DNA from: CAVPCZ01 sp963779225
Lineage (GTDB): Bacteria > Bacteroidota > Ignavibacteria > UBA10030 > UBA6906
DNA length: 64,000 bases
Direction of reading: 5' to 3'
NCBI GenBank assembly: GCA_963779225.1
Contig: CAVZWW010000002.1
Coordinates: forward strand, 62,001 to 126,000
Shown: one piece after another, positions 6,589 through 14,807 of the stretch
Layout of the letters: the number at the start of each line of letters is the position of its first letter
Position numbering within the stretch: position 1 is the first letter of the stretch
Program-made: the position numbers and the translations under genes
The notes under the pieces: model-generated
What the model saw: the letters and a program-made list of their open reading frames with translations, nothing else
Told to the model about the DNA's origin: nothing
The model's database searches: none

Positions 6589-8265
6589 CTATTGCAGATT
6601 CACCAGAACGAGCACAAGACCGGTCCCTTGCTCCAATGAGGACATGGCCTTGCCGATGATCGCTCCATGGGAGCGCTCTCTGTCCGCCGCCTTCATCGCA
6701 TGTCCGGGCGTGCTTGACGTCGTCAGAAGATCTCCCGCCTGGATTGATCCGGTGTTTGCATCAGCCAGACAGTACACCCGACCGGCAATCGCCACCATGG
6801 ACTTTCCGTTCAGAAGGCCGTCCTGCTGGAGTGTAATTCCGGGTTTGACGCCGCCGGCTCCGCTGACGATCCCTGCCACGCGGGAATCGTAAGGCAGTTC
6901 ACTCAAGGTGAGCTTTCCTGGATTCAGGGGATCGATAACCATGAGGCTGCCCGGCCGGATAAACTCATCTGCTTCGGTATCGAACGGTTCCGCAAGGTCA
7001 GCGCCGCCGATGATGTGCAAGGATCGTGTCGCTGTCTTGCCATCAAAGTAGGCCGCCCATCCGTTGGGGTCGGTATTATTCCCGTACACGCCTACGCCCT
7101 GCGGGCTATGGCTGATTCCCCAGACTCCCCGGCCGCTTCCCGTCGTGGCAAAATTCTCGCCGACCATGCCGTCTCCCAGCGCATTATACGCGACTCCATA
7201 CATCCCCCTGCAGTCTCCCGATGTGTTGAAGCCTGCCTCTCCGTACACGCCTATGCCGGCGACACTGAAGGATTTTCCAACAACTCCCCTGAATGCTTCT
7301 CCCCAGACCCCGAATCCCGTTGGCGAGGTGCTTCCACCACGCACCCCCATGGACCCTACTCCAAGTACACCGATCCCATTAGCACCGCCGGTGCCCTGAA
7401 CTCCCCATCCGGTCGGTGAATTGGTCGCACCGAGAACGCCGACTGCGTTCCCCGTGGTTGCGAGGTTCCGCCCGGAGACTGCAAAACCGTCAGGGCTGGA
7501 GGAGTTCCCCGCGACCCCGTAGTTGACCCCGGCGGTTCCCGGGGACACGCCGACCACGCCGATGCCGCTCACGCCGCCGGTACCATAGGCGCCCCACCCG
7601 GACGGTGAACTCGTCAGAGCACGGACACCGACCGCAACACCGGTCGTAGCAAGGTTCCATCCGGATACTGCCACACCGTCAGGGCTCTTTGAGTTGCCGG
7701 CGATCCCATAGTTGACCCCGGAGGTTCCCAGGGCTTGACCGACGACCCCAAAACCGTTATCGCCAATACCGATAATACCTCCGCCGGTTCCGGTTGCAGT
7801 ACTGGACAGGACATAATTGGGATTGCTGACCGCTGCGGAGAGAGCCAGAGGCGCAGCAGCAACGGTCCCCTTCGCGTAGCGCGCGGTGTCCGCGATGATG
7901 GCGCTGAAAGAATACCCCACCGATGCAAGGGGAAGGCGGGTCGCCATTTCGATATCCGGGGCAACCTGGAGACTGAGCCAGTACGGTCGATCAAAGGCCA
8001 GGGCCGGCCCGATTGGCGTTACGCTCCCGAGCACGGCACTGAACAGTCCCCGCTTCACCTGCAGCGTTTGGGATTCCGTCCATAACACGGCTCCGCCGCC
8101 GGCTGCAGTATAGAGGCGAAATGTGACGGTATAGGCCCCGTCGGGCTTGGGAACACCGACATTGTCTGTGAGTACTGCCTGGTAGGAGAGTGTACGGGGG
8201 ATCTGGGCAAGTGTCGCCGCGCAGAGCAACATAAGGAACGCCAACAGGAATGCAGCAAGCTTCAT
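6589..8265 (-). CDS. exported glycine-rich repeat protein
   Basis: 558 residues with a signal peptide (MKLAAFLLAFLMLLCAATLAQ). An N-terminal beta domain (IPRTLSYQAVLTDNVGVPKPDGAYTVTFRLYTAAGG) resembles those at the start of tail-fibre-like exported proteins. From about residue 150 to 420 come Gly/Val-rich repeats of the GVVG, GVYG, GIGVVG kind, including two nearly identical 70-residue units that share SPDG-AVSG-NLATTG. The last 140 residues (PGSLMVIDPLNPGKL, GAIIGKAMSSLEQGTGLVLVLVNLQ) resemble the C-terminal region of such proteins. The start at 8265 follows GGGAGGT. A regulator-type palindrome lies 87 bases upstream. A surface or adhesion role is inferred only. Confidence 0.78.
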   Translation of the reverse strand: MKLAAFLLAFLMLLCAATLAQIPRTLSYQAVLTDNVGVPKPDGAYTVTFRLYTAAGGGAVLWTESQTLQVKRGLFSAVLGSVTPIGPALAFDRPYWLSLQVAPDIEMATRLPLASVGYSFSAIIADTARYAKGTVAAAPLALSAAVSNPNYVLSSTATGTGGGIIGIGDNGFGVVGQALGTSGVNYGIAGNSKSPDGVAVSGWNLATTGVAVGVRALTSSPSGWGAYGTGGVSGIGVVGVSPGTAGVNYGVAGNSSSPDGFAVSGRNLATTGNAVGVLGATNSPTGWGVQGTGGANGIGVLGVGSMGVRGGSTSPTGFGVWGEAFRGVVGKSFSVAGIGVYGEAGFNTSGDCRGMYGVAYNALGDGMVGENFATTGSGRGVWGISHSPQGVGVYGNNTDPNGWAAYFDGKTATRSLHIIGGADLAEPFDTEADEFIRPGSLMVIDPLNPGKLTLSELPYDSRVAGIVSGAGGVKPGITLQQDGLLNGKSMVAIAGRVYCLADANTGSIQAGDLLTTSSTPGHAMKAADRERSHGAIIGKAMSSLEQGTGLVLVLVNLQ

Positions 8266-8297
8266 AGGAGTACCTCCCGCGGTGAGCAAAGAACAGT

Positions 8298-8321
8298 GAG
8301 ATCGAGATCGAGATCGAGATC
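8298..8321. repeat. GAGATC tandem repeat, four copies
   Basis: Four perfect head-to-tail copies of the hexamer GAGATC lie in the leader of the repeat-protein gene, 32-56 bases before its ATG. Each unit contains a GATC Dam-type site. Copy number could vary by slippage and alter the leader. Confidence 0.8.
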
Positions 8322-8351
8322 AATCTACCTGTTTGAAGACCGTTGGGTAAG

Positions 8352-8365
8352 TACGCATATGCGTA
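8352..8365. promoter_or_regulatory. palindrome TACGCATATGCGTA, candidate response-regulator site
   Basis: A perfect 14-base palindrome between the response-regulator gene (ends 8442) and the ATG of the repeat-protein gene (8265). Thirteen bases, including a perfect 12-base palindrome, recur at 9165-9177 over the start of the response-regulator gene. The LuxR/NarL-type regulator encoded next door is the natural candidate binder. Confidence 0.55.
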
Positions 8366-8441
8366 GTTCTGGTCTGCGGCGGGCACATGCAGGAGAAGAG
8401 AAACGCGGTTCTACGGAGGATCGATGAGCCGGAAAAGACAT

Positions 8442-9164
8442 TTACAGAAGGTTTTCCTTCAACGCTTTAGCGATGGCTATGCTTCGCGACGGGACCTGGA
8501 GTTTGGCATAAATGCTCCTCAGGTGCTTGTCCACCGTGTGAAACGTGATGAACATCTCATCCGCGATTTGCTTTTTCTGCAACCCGGTGACCAGATGGCC
8601 CAGAACCTCCCGTTCTCTGGGTGTCAAGCCGTAATCCGCTTTGGGCAAGGAGGCATGAGCAAAAACCTCCAGAATCTTTCGGGCAATCTGCGGGTTCATG
8701 GGTGCACCACCGTTGAGGATGGACTTCAACGATTCGACAAGCGTCTCCAGCGAAGATCCCTTGAGGAGGTACCCTACGGCACCATGGCTGATTGCCCGGA
8801 TTATCGTGTCCGTATCCTCAAACACCGTCAACATCACGATTTTGGTTTCGGGCGCGACGGAACGGATAATCCTGATCCCCTCGATACCATTCATGCCCGG
8901 CAGGCCGATGTCGAGCAACACGAGATCAGGCGGATCGTCCCTCTTCAGCAATGCAATGGCCGGTTCACACGCACGGAAGATATTCGTGCAGACAAACGCT
9001 TCACTCAGATTGATGAGTTCGGAGAGCTGTGTTCCAAATTGGGCGTCGTCTTCGATGATCCACAGACTGAGGCCGGGGGTCGAAGATGAAGGCGAGTCGA
9101 TCGATGTTGTACGGAGAGAGTCCACGTTATCAGGAATATACTGAAGCCCCGCCTCGTCTGCCAC
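8442..9164 (-). CDS. LuxR/NarL-type response regulator
   Basis: 240 residues: receiver domain (about 32-150) with acidic pocket E38/D39/D40, phospho-acceptor D85 in LVLLDIGLPG and conserved K135 in YLLKG, then a LuxR-type helix-turn-helix (about 168-235) with LTPREREVLGHLVTGLQKKQIADEM. It is partner to the sensor kinase at 9130-12093; the frames overlap by 35 bases, so the pair is translationally linked. The likely start is GTG at 9164, giving a 30-residue Ser/Thr-rich leader before the receiver. The palindrome at 9165-9177 is next to this start, and its twin is in front of the downstream repeat-protein gene, suggesting autoregulation and a local target. Confidence 0.92.
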   Translation of the reverse strand: MADEAGLQYIPDNVDSLRTTSIDSPSSSTPGLSLWIIEDDAQFGTQLSELINLSEAFVCTNIFRACEPAIALLKRDDPPDLVLLDIGLPGMNGIEGIRIIRSVAPETKIVMLTVFEDTDTIIRAISHGAVGYLLKGSSLETLVESLKSILNGGAPMNPQIARKILEVFAHASLPKADYGLTPREREVLGHLVTGLQKKQIADEMFITFHTVDKHLRSIYAKLQVPSRSIAIAKALKENLL

Positions 9165-12093
9165 TACGCATATGCGTGATATTCATGCTCAGCCGAATCA
9201 CCGTCCCTTCGCCAGGCGCACTCCGAATCTCGATTTGTCCTCCCACAGTGTGTATCCGGGTACGGAGGTTGACGAGACCATTACCTGTGGAGGGTGCCCC
9301 CACGTCAAAGCCCCTGCCGTCGTCCCGGACCGTGAGGAAGAATGTGCCACCACGATATGTTGCGTCAATATCCACCGATGCGGCCTGTGCGTGCCTGACG
9401 ATATTCGTCAATACCTCTTTGAACATCAGCACAAGGTTGCGCTTCACTTCCAGATTCATATGCTCCAGGTGCTCCACTCCCGAGGTTTGAAACCGGCACG
9501 GTATATCCTGAAGGATGCGTTCGGCGATTTCCTTCAACTTGAAAATGAAATTCTCGGGTGAATCGTTCCGGGGATTCAGGAACCAGACGATGTCTTTCAG
9601 CATTTCCCGCGTATGCCCGGCAGTGACCCGCAACCGATCCAGCTCATGCCGTTCTTCCTCCGAGAGGGGAAACTTGCGTTCCATGATCTGCGTGGTCAAC
9701 ATCATGCTGCTGAGGTTTGTCCCGACATCATCGTGGAGATCGGCCGCAATGCGCGTGCGCAATCGTTCGAGGTCGAGAATATGCCGTACCCGATACCTGA
9801 ACCCTGCATACAGGAGTGTGCCGGCGACAGCCACGGCCAACGTGATGAACCACCAACGCCGCCAGATCGGTGGTATGATCGAGAATGCGAGCGATGCCGG
9901 TACCTTGCTCGCAACACCCTCTCCCGAAATCGCCCGGACTTCAAAGAGATAGCGGCCCGGACGAAGATTCGCAAACGTGACCGCCCGGTGCGGGAGTGAC
10001 GGAGACCAGACAGAATCAACGCCAAGTAGTCTGTATTGATATCTGACAGCCTTTTCATCCCTGTAGCTGATCCCCACATACTCGATGGTGCAGGTATTCT
10101 GGCTGAAGGGAAGCTCGATCCCCTGTTCTATCGCGAGAATTTTGCCATTTACCGTAAGGGATTGGATGTGCACCGGCGGCGGCCTGGCTCCCGTAGAGGC
10201 GGCAGTATAATCGTAGGTTGTCAGTCCTTCAGTGGATGCATACCAGATGTACTTTCCTGGAACGATTCCGAGGGTACCTCCCTGAGGCACGAGCAATTCG
10301 GACTTTTGCATCAGCGGCGCCGCCGTGTTCCGGTCAATTCTTTCGATGCCGGCGTCGGTGAGCAGATACAACCGATCATTCTCGTCCTCTTCGATTCTCC
10401 AGATGCTGTTGCTCAGAAGTCCATCGCTCATGGAAATCGTTTTGAACCGGCCGTGTTCGAGCCGGGCAACGCCGCCGTGTCTGGTTCCGATCCACATGAC
10501 CCCTGACCGGTCCTGATGGAGCGCCCGGATGCTGTTATCCGGGAGTCCATCAGAGACCGCGTACCTGCGGACAAAGGCCGGGAATGGTGAACCGGGCGAA
10601 AACACAGAGACCCCATCATTCCATCCTCCCATCCAGATCCGCCCCGCATCGTCCTGAAGCAGAGTCCGGACATCCTGGCCGGGGATGCCATCAGCCTGCG
10701 TCATGACTCCCTGAAGAACAGGCGGATCAAGACTGACCACGGCAATGCCCTCTTTGCCGATACTGATGAACATGCGGTTCTGTGCATCCACGAAGAGCGA
10801 CAGCAACATTCCTTCAGGAAAGTGTCTGCCAGAGCGAAGTACGGTGGATGGAATGAGTCTGCTGGGGCCGGCGGGCTCAGAAAGAACAGTGAACGCCCGA
10901 ATCTCCCGATTCCCTTTCGAGACAAGCCAGATTCTTCCGGAGCGATCGTAGAGCCCGGCGTAACAGTTTTCGTCCGGAGGGATTCCTTCGAGCCTATGAA
11001 AATGCTGCTGCCACCCGGTCGTGTTGTCAGGGTAGAACTCCACAATTCCCCCTCTGGCGCTCACCCAGATATGGCCACTCCGGTCACAGGTCGCCGATGT
11101 ACTGTATGCGTCCCTGGGAGAAAACCGTGCGGGAGTCATGTGCAGATTCCGGTCGGAGAGTTTCACTAACCCGTTCAACCAGGTTCCGAGCCACAGATTG
11201 CTCTCGGCATCCATAAGCATTGGCGGTATAACATCAGCCGGGACGCGTTCTTCAGGAGTGAATGGAACGAGCCTGGCATTCTCCGGTGAGAGCAGCGGGA
11301 GAGTGAAGAGCGCCTTCCGTGTTTTGATCCAGAGCCTGCCGTTTCCGTCATCGGCGATTCGTTGCGGAACGCCGTAACGTTCGCGAAGCTCAAACACTCC
11401 CGTGGTCCCCTGCATCCGTGTTACACGGCCGCTCGACCATCCAACCCACACACCTCCCGTTTTGCTGCGGGCGAGTTCGGTGATGAACCCGAGGGCAGGG
11501 CCGGGAGAACGCACGGAAACCCAAACGCTCTCGTTCGGTGCATGGAACGAGAGGTGATTATCCCTGGCAAGCCAGACCGTTCCATCCTCGAGTCCCACCA
11601 GGTGATCTGACCGGCCCCCTTCCACCTGGGAGACCCGGTGAATGGAATCATCGCGGATCATAAAAAGCCCGTAGAACGTGGTAGCCCATGCCGTGCCCGA
11701 GGTGTCCACAGCGATGCTGCTGATATTGTTGGAGGCGTCGTCCGTTCCCGGGCGGAATACGGAGAACGATCCATCGCGCAATCTGTTGACTCCTCCCGCG
11801 ACGGTTCCGATCCACAGTGTTCCCGGTTCTCGCGGGCTTTCAGTGATGTCGGTGATCCAATTGTTGCTCAGTCCCTGAACGGTTGAGTAGGTGGTGAACT
11901 GCGCGCCATCGTACCTGCTCAGTCCGTTGTTTGTTCCAATCCAGATGTAGCCGCGGGAGTCCTGGAAAAGGGCAAGAATCGTATTGGAAGGAAGACCATC
12001 CCGGGTGGTGTAGTTCCCTGAGGGCAGAACCTGCGCCTCCATGATCGTACCCAAGAGGGAGAGGAGCACGCAGGGAAGGAGGTTCTTCGTCAC
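9130..12093 (-). CDS. two-component sensor histidine kinase with extracellular beta-propeller
   Basis: 987 residues. A signal peptide (NLLPCVLLSLLGTIMEAQ) precedes a long series of Reg_prop propeller repeats (DSRGYIWIGTNNGLSRYDG, DRSGHIWVSARGGIVEFYP and others), a Y_Y_Y domain (YQYRLLGVDSVWSP, FANLRPGRYLFEVRA) and one membrane helix (WWFITLAVAVAGTLLYAGF). The cytoplasmic part has a HisKA_3 phospho-acceptor, H787 in DLHDDVGTNLSS, and a HATPase with DDGRGFD (near 923) and GNGLVNLRTR. The kinase belongs to the NarX/DegS-like class that pairs with LuxR-type regulators, as encoded next. In Bacteroidetes such propeller kinases often sense glycans, but here no polysaccharide locus is adjacent. Start is GTG at 12093. 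Confidence 0.93.
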   Translation of the reverse strand: MTKNLLPCVLLSLLGTIMEAQVLPSGNYTTRDGLPSNTILALFQDSRGYIWIGTNNGLSRYDGAQFTTYSTVQGLSNNWITDITESPREPGTLWIGTVAGGVNRLRDGSFSVFRPGTDDASNNISSIAVDTSGTAWATTFYGLFMIRDDSIHRVSQVEGGRSDHLVGLEDGTVWLARDNHLSFHAPNESVWVSVRSPGPALGFITELARSKTGGVWVGWSSGRVTRMQGTTGVFELRERYGVPQRIADDGNGRLWIKTRKALFTLPLLSPENARLVPFTPEERVPADVIPPMLMDAESNLWLGTWLNGLVKLSDRNLHMTPARFSPRDAYSTSATCDRSGHIWVSARGGIVEFYPDNTTGWQQHFHRLEGIPPDENCYAGLYDRSGRIWLVSKGNREIRAFTVLSEPAGPSRLIPSTVLRSGRHFPEGMLLSLFVDAQNRMFISIGKEGIAVVSLDPPVLQGVMTQADGIPGQDVRTLLQDDAGRIWMGGWNDGVSVFSPGSPFPAFVRRYAVSDGLPDNSIRALHQDRSGVMWIGTRHGGVARLEHGRFKTISMSDGLLSNSIWRIEEDENDRLYLLTDAGIERIDRNTAAPLMQKSELLVPQGGTLGIVPGKYIWYASTEGLTTYDYTAASTGARPPPVHIQSLTVNGKILAIEQGIELPFSQNTCTIEYVGISYRDEKAVRYQYRLLGVDSVWSPSLPHRAVTFANLRPGRYLFEVRAISGEGVASKVPASLAFSIIPPIWRRWWFITLAVAVAGTLLYAGFRYRVRHILDLERLRTRIAADLHDDVGTNLSSMMLTTQIMERKFPLSEEERHELDRLRVTAGHTREMLKDIVWFLNPRNDSPENFIFKLKEIAERILQDIPCRFQTSGVEHLEHMNLEVKRNLVLMFKEVLTNIVRHAQAASVDIDATYRGGTFFLTVRDDGRGFDVGAPSTGNGLVNLRTRIHTVGGQIEIRSAPGEGTVIRLSMNITHMRSGRRGGASVYS
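9165..9178. promoter_or_regulatory. second copy of the response-regulator palindrome
   Basis: TACGCATATGCGTG, containing the perfect 12-base palindrome ACGCATATGCGT. It abuts the GTG start of the response-regulator gene and lies inside the 3' end of the kinase gene (coding Thr-His-Met-Arg). See 8352-8365 for the other copy. Confidence 0.45.
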
Positions 12094-12411
12094 GTTCTGT
12101 GGGTCACAGGAAATTGCATAGGTGAAATCTAGCGGGATGAGAACCCAAAGTCAACACGTCACGCGCGCCACATCGGGGAGGGGTTCAGGCACACCACCAC
12201 TGCAACGACCCTCGCACGTCAGTGCACCGGAATGGCAACAACCACTGTGTAGCCGATGGTCAACCGGAAACTCTCGCGGTACATCGAGGGGATTGCCTGA
12301 CTGATCTGGCTGCTGATCGTCGAGGAATCGACTCCCTGTGGTCCCCGATCGAGTCCCGGCGGAGGATTGGTGTGCTGAGCAGGCAACCGTCGTAGAAATC
12401 TTTTACCCGGC
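12094..12411. other. 318-base gap with no recognisable gene
   Basis: Separates the sulfur operon (ends 12412) from the sensor kinase start (12093). Short open stretches on the minus strand show no family resemblance. Part of it presumably carries the kinase promoter. No terminator hairpin with a T-run was seen after the operon. Confidence 0.4.
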
Positions 12412-13608
12412 TCAGCATCCTCCCTGAATCTTCTTCACGTTCTTCGCCGCTTTTGGCCTGGCATTCTTGTTTTGATCGATCATCTGCAGGATCTGAGCGC
12501 GGGCCTTTTCCCGAAACTCCTTGACATCCGCGTCCCACCGGCTCCCGGTCGGGACGAATGTCTCAGGATGGAGAATGGTGCGGTCGAAGCCGTCAAACCC
12601 GCCCCGCAGCACCGTGATGTTCTCATATCCAAGTTCCTCCAGCAAGAGGCCGGCAGCCTGGCCCTCAGTCTCTGTGCCCCCGACCACGACCTTCTTGATG
12701 TGTCGCTGCGACAGGGGCACCACCCATTCCTTGCCGAAGAGTTCACGCATGGTCACATTTGTCGATCCGGGCAATGCCAGGCGCGCGAATGCCTCCGGTG
12801 TGCGAACATCGATGATGCGAATCCTCGGTTCTTGGTCAATAATGCGGTACGCCAGTTCGTCTATGTCCATCCAGGGAACAGCATGGGCGGCCGCGTACTC
12901 CGTATCGGACACTCTTTCGATGAGATGTGTCCTTCGATCGGGGAGAAAAATAAATACCACCCCGAGGGCCAGCACTGCAGCGCCTGCCAGTGCATGTTTG
13001 TGCGACGGAAATTCCAGCGATGGCGCATCGCTTTTGTTAACGCGTCGTTCGATCACCGTGGTCACCGCAAATGCCGTGACGGCAATGATGATCAATGCGA
13101 ATGCAAACACCCCCTGCGAAATGCCCAATGAATCGAATACGGTGACCGGTCCCAGGAAGGTCGAATCGTTGAAATGCTTCAAGAGCGGATACGATTCCCC
13201 GAAGGCGAAAATCCCGAGGAGACCTCCCCCGACAAAGAACATGGCATCGATCTTTCCTATGGCGGCGGCACAGATACTGGTACCCGGGCAATAGCCCCCG
13301 AGGATGAAGCCGATCCCCATAATGATGCCGCCGACGATGGTGGGGAGGAGCCAGGTCGGGTTGACGAAGATCGCTTCGGTATCGAGCAATCCGACGTACC
13401 CCAGGAGGAGGACGCCGCTCATGGCTGTCACGGCTGCTGTAAAGAATACACGAAGCACGGTGAAATCATAGCCGTAGAACACGCCGGCCAGGCGGCGCGA
13501 CGAGGAGAATCCCGCCTGTTCGAGAGCGAAGCCGAAGCCAACGCCGAGCAGCAATGCGACGACCAGGTTCAACTGGTCCGAGATAATTTCCGGAACGAAG
13601 GGTCCCAT
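12412..13608 (-). CDS. YeeE/YedE family sulfur-compound transporter fused to a rhodanese-like domain
   Basis: 398 residues. The first 240 form a polytopic YeeE/YedE transporter with the conserved GGYCPGTSICAAA motif, whose cysteine handles thiosulfate or sulfide in characterised relatives. A further helix near 245-262 leads to a C-terminal rhodanese-like domain (about 275-380; IRIIDVRTPEAFARLALPG, ELGYENITVLRGGFDGF). The loop that should carry the catalytic Cys reads VVVGGTETEG, so that domain cannot use the normal persulfide mechanism and probably binds or regulates. The start at 13608 follows AAAGGTGA and is four bases after the stop of the partner half-transporter. Last gene of the operon from 16849. 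Confidence 0.88.
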   Translation of the reverse strand: MGPFVPEIISDQLNLVVALLLGVGFGFALEQAGFSSSRRLAGVFYGYDFTVLRVFFTAAVTAMSGVLLLGYVGLLDTEAIFVNPTWLLPTIVGGIIMGIGFILGGYCPGTSICAAAIGKIDAMFFVGGGLLGIFAFGESYPLLKHFNDSTFLGPVTVFDSLGISQGVFAFALIIIAVTAFAVTTVIERRVNKSDAPSLEFPSHKHALAGAAVLALGVVFIFLPDRRTHLIERVSDTEYAAAHAVPWMDIDELAYRIIDQEPRIRIIDVRTPEAFARLALPGSTNVTMRELFGKEWVVPLSQRHIKKVVVGGTETEGQAAGLLLEELGYENITVLRGGFDGFDRTILHPETFVPTGSRWDADVKEFREKARAQILQMIDQNKNARPKAAKNVKKIQGGC

Positions 13609-13612
13609 GGTT

Positions 13613-14137
13613 TCACCTTTTCCCTTCAAGCCACAGACGACGCGCCGCATAGGCGGCTGCGTAGCCGCTGCCAAAAATCGCTATCATCGCAACGAATCCG
13701 GCCGTTGAGAGCACCGCCATTCCGCTCAGTGCCGCCCCGCTGGTACATCCTCTCGCCAATTGTGCTCCGATGCCGAAGAGCGCTCCCCCGATCGCGGCGA
13801 ACAGCCAGCGGACCCGGGGCCGGATGCGAGGACCCGATTCCGTCATGAACTTGAGCCGGTTGGATACCAGGCCCGAAACAAATCCTCCGATCAGCACACC
13901 GACAACTTCGAACACGAGCCATGTTTTGAGCGGATGGTCTTTTCCGGGTCCGAGGTAGGTCGCATAGAAGGGCGACTGCCCGGCGTGCGCCGGTGCCACG
14001 CCGTCAACGCCGGCAACGACGATGCTCTTGATGGCACCGCTTGCTCCAAGACCGCGGCCCGTGACGAAGATGGTCACCAGCAGGACGAGGCCGAGGAAAA
14101 CACCGGCCAGGTAGGGGTTCATATATTTCGCAGGCAT
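13613..14137 (-). CDS. YeeE/YedE family sulfur-compound transporter, short form
   Basis: A 174-residue inner-membrane protein with four or five helices. It carries the family signature LARGCTSGAALSGMAVLSTAGF with its cysteine. Short YeeE halves commonly occur beside a second half-gene, as here, and the two may form one channel for thiosulfate or a related sulfur species. The gene begins ten bases after the cytochrome b stop and ends four bases before the YeeE-rhodanese start, so it is firmly inside the five-gene operon. The N-terminal half (YLAGVFLGLVLLVTIFVTGRGLGASGA) is the usual first-helix region. Confidence 0.87.
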   Translation of the reverse strand: MPAKYMNPYLAGVFLGLVLLVTIFVTGRGLGASGAIKSIVVAGVDGVAPAHAGQSPFYATYLGPGKDHPLKTWLVFEVVGVLIGGFVSGLVSNRLKFMTESGPRIRPRVRWLFAAIGGALFGIGAQLARGCTSGAALSGMAVLSTAGFVAMIAIFGSGYAAAYAARRLWLEGKR

Positions 14138-14146
14138 CGTTTGTTC

Positions 14147-14806
14147 TCACTCTGTCGTTTGGGGTTCGCTGCTATGGATCGGCGTTCCATGTTCTCCGGG
14201 TTCTCCCGGAAGTTCTTCGTAGCCGGTGATCATTGCACGGAGATTCGACGTGACGGTGCGGCCGGTGGTGACCAGATACACATGAGCGATGAAAAAGGCT
14301 CCAAGGATGAAGGCCCCGATGGTATGGACGAGGGCAATGATCTCCAAACCACCGATATTCAAGCTGATGATCTGATGTTGTTGCGGGTAACGGTAGAACA
14401 GATAGAGCAGACCCGATCCGACCATCACGGGAACCACGAGCACCTTGAGTCCGGCGTATATCACCTTCTGTAACGGATTGAGTTTGCTCAGAACGGTTTT
14501 TCGTGTCGGATGCGGAGCATCGCGGAAGATGCCGAACACATAGTATTCCGCCTGCGCGCGGAGGTTTTTCCACGTCGGCAGGTATTGTCTCCATTCGCCC
14601 GTGGTGAGATGCCAGAAGATGGCGAACACTATCAGGACAAGAAAACTGATCGCCGCAACATTGTGATAGGCGACGGCCTGATCGAATCCGAAAAAGCTGA
14701 TCGATCCGTGGATCTCGAACCCCGTGACGCCGAGAAATATGATCAACGCCGACTGCGTCCAATGCCAGAAGCGTTCAAACCGTCGATAGATGTATTTGGT
14801 GTTCAT
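14147..14806 (-). CDS. membrane cytochrome b (formate-dehydrogenase gamma / b561-like)
   Basis: 219 residues with four or five membrane helices. Candidate heme-ligand histidines occur in RFWHWTQSALIIFLGVTG, VAYHNVAAISF and IGAFILGAFFIAHVYLV, the pattern of diheme cytochrome b subunits that join quinone to periplasmic oxidoreductases. It starts two bases after the octaheme cytochrome gene stops (14808), so the pair is translationally coupled. The likely role is quinol-to-octaheme (or reverse) electron transfer across the inner membrane. The short tail (EYEELPGEPGEHGTPIHSSEPQTTE) is hydrophilic. Confidence 0.85.
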   Translation of the reverse strand: MNTKYIYRRFERFWHWTQSALIIFLGVTGFEIHGSISFFGFDQAVAYHNVAAISFLVLIVFAIFWHLTTGEWRQYLPTWKNLRAQAEYYVFGIFRDAPHPTRKTVLSKLNPLQKVIYAGLKVLVVPVMVGSGLLYLFYRYPQQHQIISLNIGGLEIIALVHTIGAFILGAFFIAHVYLVTTGRTVTSNLRAMITGYEELPGEPGEHGTPIHSSEPQTTE

Positions 14807-14807
14807 C

